Assembly (NCBI GenBank): GCA_043101835.1
Contig: JBICHM010000110.1
Location: 1 to 7,503 of the forward strand
Length of the DNA: 7,503 bases
Reading direction: 5' to 3'
Source of the DNA: JBICHM01 sp043101835
GTDB taxonomy: Bacteria; Planctomycetota; Phycisphaerae; Phycisphaerales; UBA1924
The translations under genes and the position numbers were made by a program. The notes below the pieces were generated by a model. The model was not told the origin of the DNA, made no database searches, and worked only from the letters and a program-made list of their open reading frames with translations. Position 1 is the stretch's first letter, and the number at the start of each line of letters is the position of its first letter. Below, piece after piece: positions 1 to 6,039 of the stretch.

Positions 1-1
1 C

Positions 2-2023
2 ACGACAGTGAACGGGACCGTCATCCCTCCGCCGGTCACCGTCGCCCAGGGCGGCGACGGCGTCGGCGCGCTGCTCGCCATCGAGGTGGGCAACCCCTGG
101 CCCGATCCCATCGATCTCAGCGACTACCAGGTGGAAGTCACCGACGGATCAGCCTCCGTCACGCTCGACCTCATCGGCACGCTCGACCCCGGCGACATTC
201 TTGTTGTCTACCACCGCGAGCTCCGCGCACTCGAGTTCACCGACATGTGGGATGAGGCCTTCGCCCTCTGGGAGGCGATCGTCCGAACCCACGATCGCGG
301 GGCCGGCATCCAGCTCCTCGACGCGACGAGCACCGACAGCGTCTTCGATCTCTCCCCGAGCGAAGCGCCCACGATCCTGCTCAAGCGCGACATTCCCGGC
401 GGCGTCACCCCCGTCACCGTGCTGCTCGACCGGATGTCGCCTGCGGCGATCGGCGAGCCTTTCCCCTTTGGCGCCGCGGGCGATCAGACCATCACCGTCG
501 ACGCCACCAACACCGGCATCCAGGTCGACAGCACCGAGATCACCGGCGGCCTGCGCGACGGCGCCATCATCTACGTCGGCTTCGTGGACGGCGCCTCCTT
601 CGCCCGGCCGACGGAGAATCCGGCGCCGAACGGGTTCCCGGCGTATGTCGTCGAACGCCCGGCGGAGAACACCGTCATCTCGATGCCCGATGCGGACATC
701 ACCGACTTCTCGATGTACGAGGACGACACCGTCGGCCAGATGGACAACACCGTCGTCTTTGACGACGACCACAACCGCCTCGGCAACCAGAAGGACACCT
801 TCGCCGCCGGCATGGGCTCCTTCCAGATGTTCGTGCCCGACGGCCCGCTTCTCTCGCCGGCTGAACTGTTGCGCCTGAGCGTCTACGCGCACCTCTTCGA
901 GCCCACCGGCCTCGCGCCGCTGACCGTCACCGGCGCCGATCGCGACGCCGCCACGAGCCCGTGGACGACCGTCGGAGAGCAGCTCGGGTCGAACGCTGGC
1001 CTCGCCTACAACGACGCCTCGCCCCCAGGCCCGGGCAACGAAGACCCATTCTTCGGCACGCTCGATTTCTCGCGCGGCATCCCCGGCGCAGCGCAGGCCG
1101 ATGGCGGCCTCGTCGGTGTGCCGGGTTCCGTGCCCCAGGAAATGCGCGTGCCGCTCGCCGTGCGCGTCGTCGACGCCTTCGAGACGCTCGGCTCGCTCGG
1201 GTCCGTGGCGCAGGGGCGCATCAACATCAACACCGCGCCCGATCGCGTGCTGCGCGTGCTCCCGCTGATGGACCCGCGCGACGAGTCCACGAACTACAGC
1301 AACGGCGCGTCGGTCGCCGGCTACACGTTCCAGCCCTCGCGCTCCGAGACGCGTATCGAGATGCTCGCCGACTACCGCAGCATGGCGCCGCTGCGCCTCG
1401 CCAGCATGGTCTCCCCGGGCAGCGTCGCGACGCTGAATCAGCAGCCCGAGGTCATCACCGCGCTTCGGGGGCTGCGCGCTCCCGACACCGTCACCGTGGC
1501 GCCCGCCGTCGGCATCACCTCCCTTGGCGAGCTCGCGCTCATGCACGAATGGGCGACGACCGGCGGTGTGCCGAGCACCAACCTTGCCCGCAGCGGGTTC
1601 GCCGAACTCGCGGCCGACAGCGCCGCCCAGCCGGGGCCCACCCTCGGCGCCGCCGGCGCCGAGGCGGCGCTCGACCCGCGCGTCACGGTTACCGACGAGG
1701 TCAGCGGCGCCGACTACGACGGCCTGGACGACATCGAGGAACGCCTCGCCATCTTCCGCGCCGTCTCGCAGGTCGCCTCCAACCGCAGCGATGTCTACAT
1801 CGCCTGGTTCATCATCCGGGGCTACGAACCCGCGACGATCGAATCGATCGAGATCACCGGCGCCGACATCGGCAGCGACGACCTGCGCGCCGGCCTGCTC
1901 AACCAGCTGCAGCCGGCGCACGAGTCGCGGTGGCTCGCCGTGCTCGATCGCTCGAAGGTCCGCAGGCCCACCGATCGACCGGAGATCGTGCTCCTCGTCG
2001 AACTGCCCTCGACCTCGCCGTAA
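2..2023 (+). CDS. GspK-like (type II secretion/pseudopilus) protein with lamin-tail-like region, 5' partial
   Basis: The frame is open to the left edge (two codons precede the first GTG at 8), so the N-terminus, where a pilin-like signal or membrane anchor would lie, is probably missing. Numbering from that GTG gives 671 residues. Residues 22-70 read like a lamin-tail-type beta domain (IEVGNPWPDPIDLSDYQVEV, then LDPGDILVVYH). Residues 403-411 are GRININTAP, followed by VLRVLP: this is the signature of GspK-type minor pseudopilins, which sit at the tip of the type II secretion pseudopilus, and of the large related proteins of planctomycetes. The C-terminus (594-666) has SDVYIAWFIIRGY, RWLAVLDRS and a last strand EIVLLVEL, which suggests a folded end domain. 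A Gly/Ala-rich linker lies near 540-556. The TAA stop is followed closely by an intrinsic terminator, so this is the last gene of its transcript. The coding call is certain. The GspK relationship rests on one motif and general architecture, so the exact role (secretion, pilus or surface protein) is inferred. Confidence 0.72.
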   Translation, partial: TTVNGTVIPPPVTVAQGGDGVGALLAIEVGNPWPDPIDLSDYQVEVTDGSASVTLDLIGTLDPGDILVVYHRELRALEFTDMWDEAFALWEAIVRTHDRGAGIQLLDATSTDSVFDLSPSEAPTILLKRDIPGGVTPVTVLLDRMSPAAIGEPFPFGAAGDQTITVDATNTGIQVDSTEITGGLRDGAIIYVGFVDGASFARPTENPAPNGFPAYVVERPAENTVISMPDADITDFSMYEDDTVGQMDNTVVFDDDHNRLGNQKDTFAAGMGSFQMFVPDGPLLSPAELLRLSVYAHLFEPTGLAPLTVTGADRDAATSPWTTVGEQLGSNAGLAYNDASPPGPGNEDPFFGTLDFSRGIPGAAQADGGLVGVPGSVPQEMRVPLAVRVVDAFETLGSLGSVAQGRININTAPDRVLRVLPLMDPRDESTNYSNGASVAGYTFQPSRSETRIEMLADYRSMAPLRLASMVSPGSVATLNQQPEVITALRGLRAPDTVTVAPAVGITSLGELALMHEWATTGGVPSTNLARSGFAELAADSAAQPGPTLGAAGAEAALDPRVTVTDEVSGADYDGLDDIEERLAIFRAVSQVASNRSDVYIAWFIIRGYEPATIESIEITGADIGSDDLRAGLLNQLQPAHESRWLAVLDRSKVRRPTDRPEIVLLVELPSTSP

Positions 2024-2055
2024 GGCGCCGGGGCAGACAACCCGTCCATTTCAAG

Positions 2056-2096
2056 GCCGCGCCCGTCACGCTCATCCCGGACGGCGCGGCTTTTTT
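2056..2096 (+). terminator. Rho-independent terminator after the GspK-like gene
   Basis: The left arm (2056-2067, GCCGCGCCCGTC) pairs with the right arm (2080-2090, GACGGCGCGGC) with a single bulged base and a 12-base loop. Six T residues follow directly (2091-2096). It lies 33 bases after the TAA of the + strand gene and just before the stop of the converging PfpI gene. The T tract is on the + strand side only. On the - strand no comparable T tract follows, so it should mainly serve the + strand gene. Confidence 0.88.
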
Positions 2097-2104
2097 CTGC
2101 GCCC

Positions 2105-2626
2105 TCACGCGCGGCGCGATTCCTGCATCAGCGCGATCAACGCCCGGCAGAACGCCGGCAGATCATCCGGGCGGCGCGCCGTCACGTGGTTGCGGCAGAC
2201 GGCCACCTCCTCGTCCACCCAGGTCGCCCCGGCGTTCTCGAGGTCGTCTCGAATCCCCGGCGTGCTCGTGACCGTCAGCCCGCGCACAACGCCCGCGCTG
2301 ATGGGAATCCACCCGCCGTGGCAGATGTGCGCCACCGGCCGCCCGTCCTCGTGAAACGCGCGCGTGAGGCGCTTCACGACGTCGTAGCGGCGCAGCTTGT
2401 CGGGCATGAAGCCGCCGGGCACGAGCAGGGCGTCGAACGCCTGGTCGTCGATGTCGTCGAGGCACGCGTCCGAGCGAATCGGGTAGCCGTGCTTGCCGGT
2501 GTACAGCGTGCCCGCGCTGTCGAGCCCGGCGACGACGACCTCCGCCCCCGCCTCGATGAGGCGCAGGCGCGGGTAGAGCAGTTCGAGGTCCTCGTAGATG
2601 TCGCCGACGAACGCGAGGACGCGCAT
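2105..2626 (-). CDS. DJ-1/PfpI family protein (PfpI/YhbO-like, class I glutamine amidotransferase fold)
   Basis: 173 residues, the usual full length for PfpI/YhbO. The opening MRVLAFVGDIYEDLELLYP matches the family start with the conserved Glu at 12. LLVPGGFMPDKLR (68-79) is the PGG loop. The nucleophile elbow is HICHGGW, with Cys102 and His103. The C-terminal half keeps SAGVVRG, PGIRDDLENAGA, WVDEEVAV and RRPDDLPAF, all strongly PfpI-like. Known members are cytoplasmic stress proteins for which protease, chaperone or glyoxal/protein deglycase activity has been claimed; the true reaction is debated. Residue 76 is Asp where archaeal PfpI has Glu74, as I recall it is in YhbO-type members. The start ATG at 2626 has no good Shine-Dalgarno site, but it fits the family N-terminus exactly. 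The gene lies 127 bases downstream of the OmpA lipoprotein gene on the same strand, with strong dyads between them, so it may have its own promoter. Confidence 0.93.
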   Translation of the reverse strand: MRVLAFVGDIYEDLELLYPRLRLIEAGAEVVVAGLDSAGTLYTGKHGYPIRSDACLDDIDDQAFDALLVPGGFMPDKLRRYDVVKRLTRAFHEDGRPVAHICHGGWIPISAGVVRGLTVTSTPGIRDDLENAGATWVDEEVAVCRNHVTARRPDDLPAFCRALIALMQESRRA

Positions 2627-2654
2627 ACCCGAAAGCGGCAGGGGGGTGTCGTGC

Positions 2655-2664
2655 CTGGCGCCAG
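2655..2664. repeat. Perfect 10-bp palindrome upstream of the PfpI gene
   Basis: CTGGCGCCAG is its own reverse complement. It lies 28 bases upstream of the PfpI start codon. On the - strand it directly follows a CATACT hexamer (2668-2663) that could be a weak -10 element; the two share the bases CTGG/CCAG edge at 2663-2664. That position would suit an operator, but no matching -35 element is visible, so the regulatory role is a guess. Confidence 0.35.
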
Positions 2665-2666
2665 TA

Positions 2667-2690
2667 TGCGCGCTGCGGCGCAGGCGCGCA
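2667..2690 (-). repeat. Hairpin 1 between the lipoprotein and PfpI genes
   Basis: TGCGCGCTGC (2667-2676) pairs with 2680-2690 through ten base pairs, with one bulged G at 2684 and a 3-base loop. It lies 3 bases from the next hairpin. No T tract follows on either strand, so it is not a classical terminator. Confidence 0.45.
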
Positions 2691-2693
2691 CGA

Positions 2694-2723
2694 CAGCGGC
2701 CCGGGTTCGAGCCCGGGCCGCTG
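2694..2723 (-). repeat. Perfect 12-bp GC hairpin downstream of the OmpA lipoprotein gene
   Basis: The arms CAGCGGCCCGGG (2694-2705) and CCCGGGCCGCTG (2712-2723) are perfect reverse complements around a 6-base loop (TTCGAG). It begins 30 bases past the stop of the lipoprotein gene as read on the - strand. That is where a transcript end would be expected, but no T tract follows. It could be a U-less terminator, a 3'-end stabiliser or an attenuating structure ahead of the PfpI gene. Confidence 0.5.
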
Positions 2724-2753
2724 GCCGTGAATCGTGATCCGCGCGATGCGGGA

Positions 2754-3608
2754 TTACTTCATCGGGTTCGGACGCGACGGGTTCGACGCCGGCTCGTCGT
2801 TGTCCGGAACGCCGGCGGTCATCGCGCCGGAGTCGTCACGCATCGGGACGAGGAAGATCTCGACCCGGCGGTTCTGCGGCGTGCCGCCGGCCCGGTTCGC
2901 GACCATCGGCTGGTGCTCGCCGCGACCGGCGACCTCCATCCGCTGCGCCGGGATGCCCGACGTCCGCAGCACGTTGAACACCGAGATCGCCCGGTGGGCC
3001 GACAGGTGCAGGTTGGTCTTGTGCTCGGCGAGCGTGGCCGGGTTGCTGACGCGCACGTTGTCGGTGTGGCCGACGATGCGCAGGTCGTAGTTCACCGCCA
3101 CGCCGCTGAGCACCTGGCCGAGACGCTTGAGGGCGTCCGTGCCGGCGCTCGAGACATCGTCAGAGCCGCTGGCGAAGGTCAGGTCGCTCGCGAAGCGGAG
3201 CAGGCCCCGGTTGCTGTCGTACTGGATCAGGCCGGGGTTCTGGGCGGCCAGATCACGCAGGGCCTTGTCGGTCGCCGGGTCGAGGACCGCGAGCGAGACC
3301 GTGTCGAGGCGGTTGACCAGGTCGCCGTAGTCGGTGCGGAGACGCCCAACATCGTCGCGCAGCGAGGAGTTCTGGCTGCGCATGTCCGACAGGTTGGTGT
3401 CCGCCTCGTTGAGGCGGGCCCGGAGCATATCCACCGTGTTCTCCGCGGCGGCGAGTTCCTGCTGGAGGGCGACGTTGCGCTCCTCGAGCGTGCGGTTCGT
3501 GCTGTACAGGTCGTCGTACTCACGCTGCTTCACGCAGCCCGTGAGGGTCGCGGCAGCGAGGACGACGAGCGGGGCGGCTTTCCAGAATGAAGGGGTCGCG
3601 CGATCCAT
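2754..3608 (-). CDS. OmpA-family peptidoglycan-associated lipoprotein with coiled coil
   Basis: 284 residues from ATG 3608, chosen because GGAGGT lies five bases upstream; the open frame extends 48 codons further but has no such support. A lipoprotein signal peptide runs from residue 1 to 24 (Lys10, hydrophobic 11-21) with lipobox LTGC and lipidated Cys25. The next residue is Val, not Asp, which in enterobacteria favours outer-membrane sorting. Residues 27-108 are rich in Glu, Arg, Leu and Gln and look like a long coiled coil. Residues about 138-256 form the OmpA C-terminal domain: FASDLTFASGSDDVS, IVGHTDN, LSAHRAISV, VAGRGEHQPMVAN and NRRVEI. Asp183 and Arg206 match the pair that binds diaminopimelate in other OmpA domains. 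A Pro/Asp/Asn-rich tail follows to residue 284. It likely tethers the outer membrane to peptidoglycan, with the coiled coil as a spacer. It is divergent from the amidohydrolase gene. Pal is a weaker alternative name, because Pal lacks the coiled coil. Confidence 0.93.
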   Translation of the reverse strand: MDRATPSFWKAAPLVVLAAATLTGCVKQREYDDLYSTNRTLEERNVALQQELAAAENTVDMLRARLNEADTNLSDMRSQNSSLRDDVGRLRTDYGDLVNRLDTVSLAVLDPATDKALRDLAAQNPGLIQYDSNRGLLRFASDLTFASGSDDVSSAGTDALKRLGQVLSGVAVNYDLRIVGHTDNVRVSNPATLAEHKTNLHLSAHRAISVFNVLRTSGIPAQRMEVAGRGEHQPMVANRAGGTPQNRRVEIFLVPMRDDSGAMTAGVPDNDEPASNPSRPNPMK

Positions 3609-3612
3609 GAAG

Positions 3613-3618
3613 ACCTCC
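3613..3618 (-). promoter_or_regulatory. Ribosome binding site of the OmpA lipoprotein gene
   Basis: On the - strand GGAGGT ends five bases before ATG 3608. This is the best Shine-Dalgarno match in the window. It decides the start in favour of the form that begins directly with a lipoprotein signal peptide. Confidence 0.85.
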
Positions 3619-3642
3619 GTGCACGCGGACGCGGTTCTCGAC

Positions 3643-3663
3643 GGCGCCCAATCCCCGGGCGCC
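3643..3663. repeat. Inverted repeat in the leader of the lipoprotein gene
   Basis: GGCGCCC (3643-3649) and GGGCGCC (3657-3663) are perfect reverse complements around a 7-base spacer. The repeat lies 25 bases upstream of the Shine-Dalgarno site of the lipoprotein gene, inside the divergent intergenic region. It could be an operator half-site pair or a leader hairpin. In such GC-rich DNA a 7-bp dyad can also arise by chance. Confidence 0.3.
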
Positions 3664-3732
3664 TGCTGCGCAGAGCATACCGAAGCCTCGGCGAGTGCGC
3701 ATTCATTGGCATCGGCTTTTGCCGTCGTCCCG

Positions 3733-3741
3733 TGCGATATT
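3733..3741 (+). promoter_or_regulatory. Possible extended -10 promoter for the amidohydrolase operon
   Basis: TGCGATATT reads as an extended -10 (TG, one base, then GATATT with four of six consensus bases). It lies in the most AT-rich part of the 204-base region between the divergent genes (about 3700-3745). No good -35 element stands 16-18 bases upstream. A start near 3748 would leave a leader of about 65 bases before GTG 3813 and would exclude the upstream GTG at 3732 as the start codon. Confidence 0.25.
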
Positions 3742-3812
3742 CTCGGGCGCACCCAGCATCAGCCCACGCCGCCCCGCGCGCGGGCGCGCCACAGACGGAC
3801 CTCGTCCCCATC

Positions 3813-5132
3813 GTGATCCCGCAAGTCCCCATCCTGCCGACACTTCTGATCGCCCGCGCCATCGTGGGCAACCGCGCCGACCACGCGCCCGGTGCGCTGC
3901 TCATCCGGTGGGGGGGCGACGCCACCCCGCTCGGCGGATCGATCCTCGCCGCCGGATCGCCCGAGGAAGTCCGCGCGCATCCAGACGCCGCCGGCGCCGA
4001 AGTCGTCGAATGGCCCGAGCACGCCCTCCTGCCGGCCTTCGTGAACGCCCATACGCACCTCGACCTCACCCACATCGGCCCCCGCCCCTACGACGACGCC
4101 GGGGGCTTCGCCGCGTGGGGGGGCATGGTCCTGCGCGAGCGCCGGCGCGACGACGTCGGGATCATGGCCAGCGTGCGACGGGGCGTCGGCCTGCTCCTGG
4201 AAGCCGGCGTCGTCGCCGTCGGCGACATCGCCGGCGTCGGCTCGACCGCGCCGACCGAAGCGCTGCGTGAGTCGTCGCTGCTCGGCGTCTCGTTCGTCGG
4301 GTTCTTCGGCCTCCCGGAGCGCGCCGAGCCCGCCGCCGAAGCGAAGCGCGCGCTCGTGGAGCAGGAGTCTGCGAGCGCGCCCCATGCGCGCGTCGCAATG
4401 GGTCTCTCGCCGCACGCGCCCTACTCGGCCTCGGTGCGTATCTACGAGGAGGCCGCAGCGCTCCAGCGCGTCTGGGGCGCGCCCATTTCGACGCACCTCT
4501 CAGAGTGCCCGGAGGAGCTGGAGTTTGTCGCCGAATGCGCCGGCCCGCTGCGGTCGTTCCTCGAACGGCTCGATCTCTGGCGCGAGACGCTCTTCAGCGA
4601 GTTCGGCAGGGGGGAGCGGCCCGTCGCCCATCTCGCCGGCGTCCTCGAGCGCGCACGCATCCTCTGCGCCCACCTGCACAGCGTCACCGACGAGGAACTC
4701 GCGCTGCTCTCGCGCACGCGCACCCCGGTCGTATACTGCCCGCGCTGCGCCGACTACTTCGGGCGCGCCGACGCATTCGGCCCGCACCGCTATCGCGAAA
4801 TGTTGAGCGCCGGCGTCCGCGTAGCGCTGGGCGCCGACTCGGTCATCAACCTTCCCGCGCGCGAAGACGGCGCGCCGTCGGCGCTCTCCACCCTCGATGA
4901 GGCCCGCCTGCTCGTCCGGCGCGACGGCCTGCCCGCGCGCACGGCGCTCGCGATGGCCACCACCCACGGCGCCGAGGCGCTCGGGCTCGACCCCGCGCTC
5001 TTCACGCTCGACGCCGGGCCCTGCGCTGGCGTCGTCGCCGTGCCCGTCGGAGCCGAGATGCGCCCCCTCGACGCCGTGATGGCGACCGACGCCCCGCCCA
5101 CACTCCTGCGCCCTGGGCTCGCGCCGTCGTGA
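3813..5132 (+). CDS. Metal-dependent amidohydrolase, ATZ/TRZ-deaminase type, possibly aminofutalosine deaminase
   Basis: 439 residues from GTG 3813; the frame is open further up to a GTG at 3732, but that stretch resembles no family sequence. A small beta domain (about 1-75) leads into the TIM-barrel with NAHTHLDLTHIGP (metal ligands His80 and His82). Further ligands or catalytic residues are His201 in SPHAPYS, His228 with Glu231 in STHLSECPEE, His287 in ILCAHLHS and Asp342 in ALGADSV. The C-terminal AMATTHGAEALGL and the short closing beta segment complete the composite domain. All the residues of a one-metal (Zn or Fe) deaminase are present. Family members deaminate purine-like or pterin-like substrates, hydrolyse S-adenosylhomocysteine-type adenines, or act on aminodeoxyfutalosine in the menaquinone pathway (MqnX). 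The LPAFVNAHTHLDL and HAPYS forms resemble MqnX-like proteins, but no other menaquinone gene is in view, so the substrate is unproven. It overlaps the next gene by four bases. Confidence 0.88.
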   Translation: MIPQVPILPTLLIARAIVGNRADHAPGALLIRWGGDATPLGGSILAAGSPEEVRAHPDAAGAEVVEWPEHALLPAFVNAHTHLDLTHIGPRPYDDAGGFAAWGGMVLRERRRDDVGIMASVRRGVGLLLEAGVVAVGDIAGVGSTAPTEALRESSLLGVSFVGFFGLPERAEPAAEAKRALVEQESASAPHARVAMGLSPHAPYSASVRIYEEAAALQRVWGAPISTHLSECPEELEFVAECAGPLRSFLERLDLWRETLFSEFGRGERPVAHLAGVLERARILCAHLHSVTDEELALLSRTRTPVVYCPRCADYFGRADAFGPHRYREMLSAGVRVALGADSVINLPAREDGAPSALSTLDEARLLVRRDGLPARTALAMATTHGAEALGLDPALFTLDAGPCAGVVAVPVGAEMRPLDAVMATDAPPTLLRPGLAPS

Positions 5133-5764
5133 CCGAGCGACTCCTGCGCAACGACTACGCGATCAGCGCGCAGCGTCTTGCGCCGCGCCTCATCGGGCAG
5201 CGCCTCGTGCGCCTCGCGCCCGGCGGCGAGCGCCTCGCCGGGGTCATCGTCGAGACCGAGGCGTACACCGGCCCGGCGGATCTCGCCAGCCACGCCGCAC
5301 GCGGGCGGCGCACGGCGCGGAACGAATCGATGTACGGCCCGCCGGGAACGTTCTACGTCTACTTCACCTACGGCATGCACCACTGCTGCAACGTGGCCTG
5401 CCTGCGCGACGAGGCGCCCGAGGCGGTGCTCATCCGCGCGATCGAGCCGACCGAGGGGCTCGACACCATGCGCCGGAATCGCGCCGCGCGACCGCGCACC
5501 ACGGCGCTGCGGGATCGCGACCTCTGCGCCGGCCCGGGGCGCCTCTGCGAAGCCCTCGCGATCGACCTCGGCGCCGACGGCCTCGACCTGACTGCGAATG
5601 AGTTGATCTGGATCGAACGGCTCCGCCGGCGCGCGCACCCCGCGTCGCGTCTCGTCCGCTCGGCGCGCGTCGGCCTCGGCAAGGTCGGCCCGTGGCGCGA
5701 CGCCCCGCTCCGCTGGTCGCTCGCCGGCAGCCCCTTCGTGAGCGCCCCGCGCCCGAAAGCCTGA
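5129..5764 (+). CDS. 3-methyladenine DNA glycosylase (AAG/MPG type)
   Basis: 211 residues, the normal size for the bacterial AAG family. It excises alkylated purines such as 3-methyladenine, and often hypoxanthine, to begin base excision repair in the cytoplasm. VETEAY (41-46) carries the catalytic Glu44, matching human Glu125, and Tyr46, matching Tyr127. His55 sits in DLASHAARG. MYGPPGTFYVYFTYGM supplies Tyr78, which matches Tyr159. Asn88 matches Asn169, and LIRAIEP holds Arg103, matching Arg182. LCAGPGRLCEALAID (132-146) is the family's second signature. The GTG start overlaps the stop of the amidohydrolase (GTGA), which suggests translational coupling in one operon and explains the absence of a Shine-Dalgarno site. 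The N-terminal LAPRLIGQRLVRL fits the usual family start. Unlike the inducible AlkA route, no alkylation-response regulator lies nearby. I see no truncation or missing key residue. Confidence 0.95.
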   Translation: MTERLLRNDYAISAQRLAPRLIGQRLVRLAPGGERLAGVIVETEAYTGPADLASHAARGRRTARNESMYGPPGTFYVYFTYGMHHCCNVACLRDEAPEAVLIRAIEPTEGLDTMRRNRAARPRTTALRDRDLCAGPGRLCEALAIDLGADGLDLTANELIWIERLRRRAHPASRLVRSARVGLGKVGPWRDAPLRWSLAGSPFVSAPRPKA

Positions 5765-5783
5765 GCGCGCCCAAAAACGAGAT

Positions 5784-5808
5784 CGACGGATGGTGTCGCC
5801 ATCCGTCG
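5784..5808. repeat. Perfect 10-bp hairpin 20 bases after the glycosylase gene
   Basis: CGACGGATGG (5784-5793) and CCATCCGTCG (5799-5808) pair perfectly around a 5-base loop. Its position suggests a transcript end for the amidohydrolase-glycosylase operon, but no T tract follows on the + strand. On the - strand a TTTTT run starts about seven bases after the stem, too far for a standard terminator. It may stabilise the mRNA 3' end or be a U-poor terminator. Confidence 0.45.
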
Positions 5809-5835
5809 GCCTCGAACGGTGAGAAGGAGAGTCGT

Positions 5836-5862
5836 CTGCAGGGCCGCGCCGGCCCTGTGCAG
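5836..5862. repeat. Second hairpin in the gap before the Minf_1886-family gene
   Basis: CTGCA plus GGGCCG (5836-5846) pairs with CGGCCC plus TGCAG (5850-5862), with two bulged bases (TG, 5856-5857) and a 3-base loop. The rest of the 275-base gap (5765-6039) shows no convincing gene. Its frame joins that of the downstream gene, but the translation resembles no known protein. Confidence 0.35.
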
Positions 5863-5971
5863 GCGGCGCGGCGACCCGTGCATCGACCGGCCGGCGGGGC
5901 GACTTTCGCGCACCTGTCGTCAAGGGTTCGAGAATTTCGCGCAGAGAGCCCCCCGGCGACCGATGGAGGCG

Positions 5972-6001
5972 TTGTCGCGCGGGACGGGCGGTGCGTACCA
6001 T
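5972..6001 (+). promoter_or_regulatory. Possible sigma-70 promoter for the Minf_1886-family gene
   Basis: TTGTCG (5972-5977, four of six consensus bases) and TACCAT (5996-6001, four of six) are 18 bases apart. Transcription would start near 6008 and give a leader of about 32 bases containing the AGGAG site. This fits the gap from the upstream operon, but the match is weak and planctomycete promoters are poorly defined. Confidence 0.3.
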
Positions 6002-6027
6002 CCGCCGCCGCCCGCGCACGCGAACCC

Positions 6028-6032
6028 AGGAG
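6028..6032 (+). promoter_or_regulatory. Ribosome binding site of the Minf_1886-family gene
   Basis: AGGAG ends seven bases before ATG 6040. This supports 6040 over the in-frame ATG at 6058 and over the long open stretch upstream. Confidence 0.75.
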
Positions 6033-6039
6033 CGGGCCG

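Noticed and set aside
149..1921. 590-codon open frame on the - strand opposite the GspK-like gene
   Set aside because: Long antisense frames are expected in GC-rich coding DNA. Its translation is low-complexity (Arg, Gly, Val, Asp) and shows no family motif, while the + strand frame has clear conserved motifs.
2694..2723. tRNA-like GGGTTCGAGCCC, resembling a T-arm
   Set aside because: The loop is six bases in a perfect 12-bp stem rather than seven bases on a 5-bp stem, and there is no anticodon arm, acceptor stem or CCA nearby.
2598..3590. 330-codon + strand open frame over the PfpI start and the lipoprotein gene
   Set aside because: It is antisense to the well-supported OmpA lipoprotein and is made of Arg/Val/Ala-rich sequence without motifs.
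3706..3723. Sigma-54-like promoter (TTGGCA ... TTGC)
   Set aside because: The two elements are offset by 13 bases instead of the strict 12, and the remaining consensus is poor.
3609..3752. Extended N-terminus of the OmpA lipoprotein (48 extra residues)
   Set aside because: It would bury the signal peptide and lipobox, whereas GGAGGT correctly spaced before ATG 3608 supports the shorter form.
5692..6039. Upstream extension of the Minf_1886-family frame
   Set aside because: It overlaps the end of the glycosylase gene and has Arg/Pro-rich sequence unlike the family; the AGGAG site and family length support 6040.
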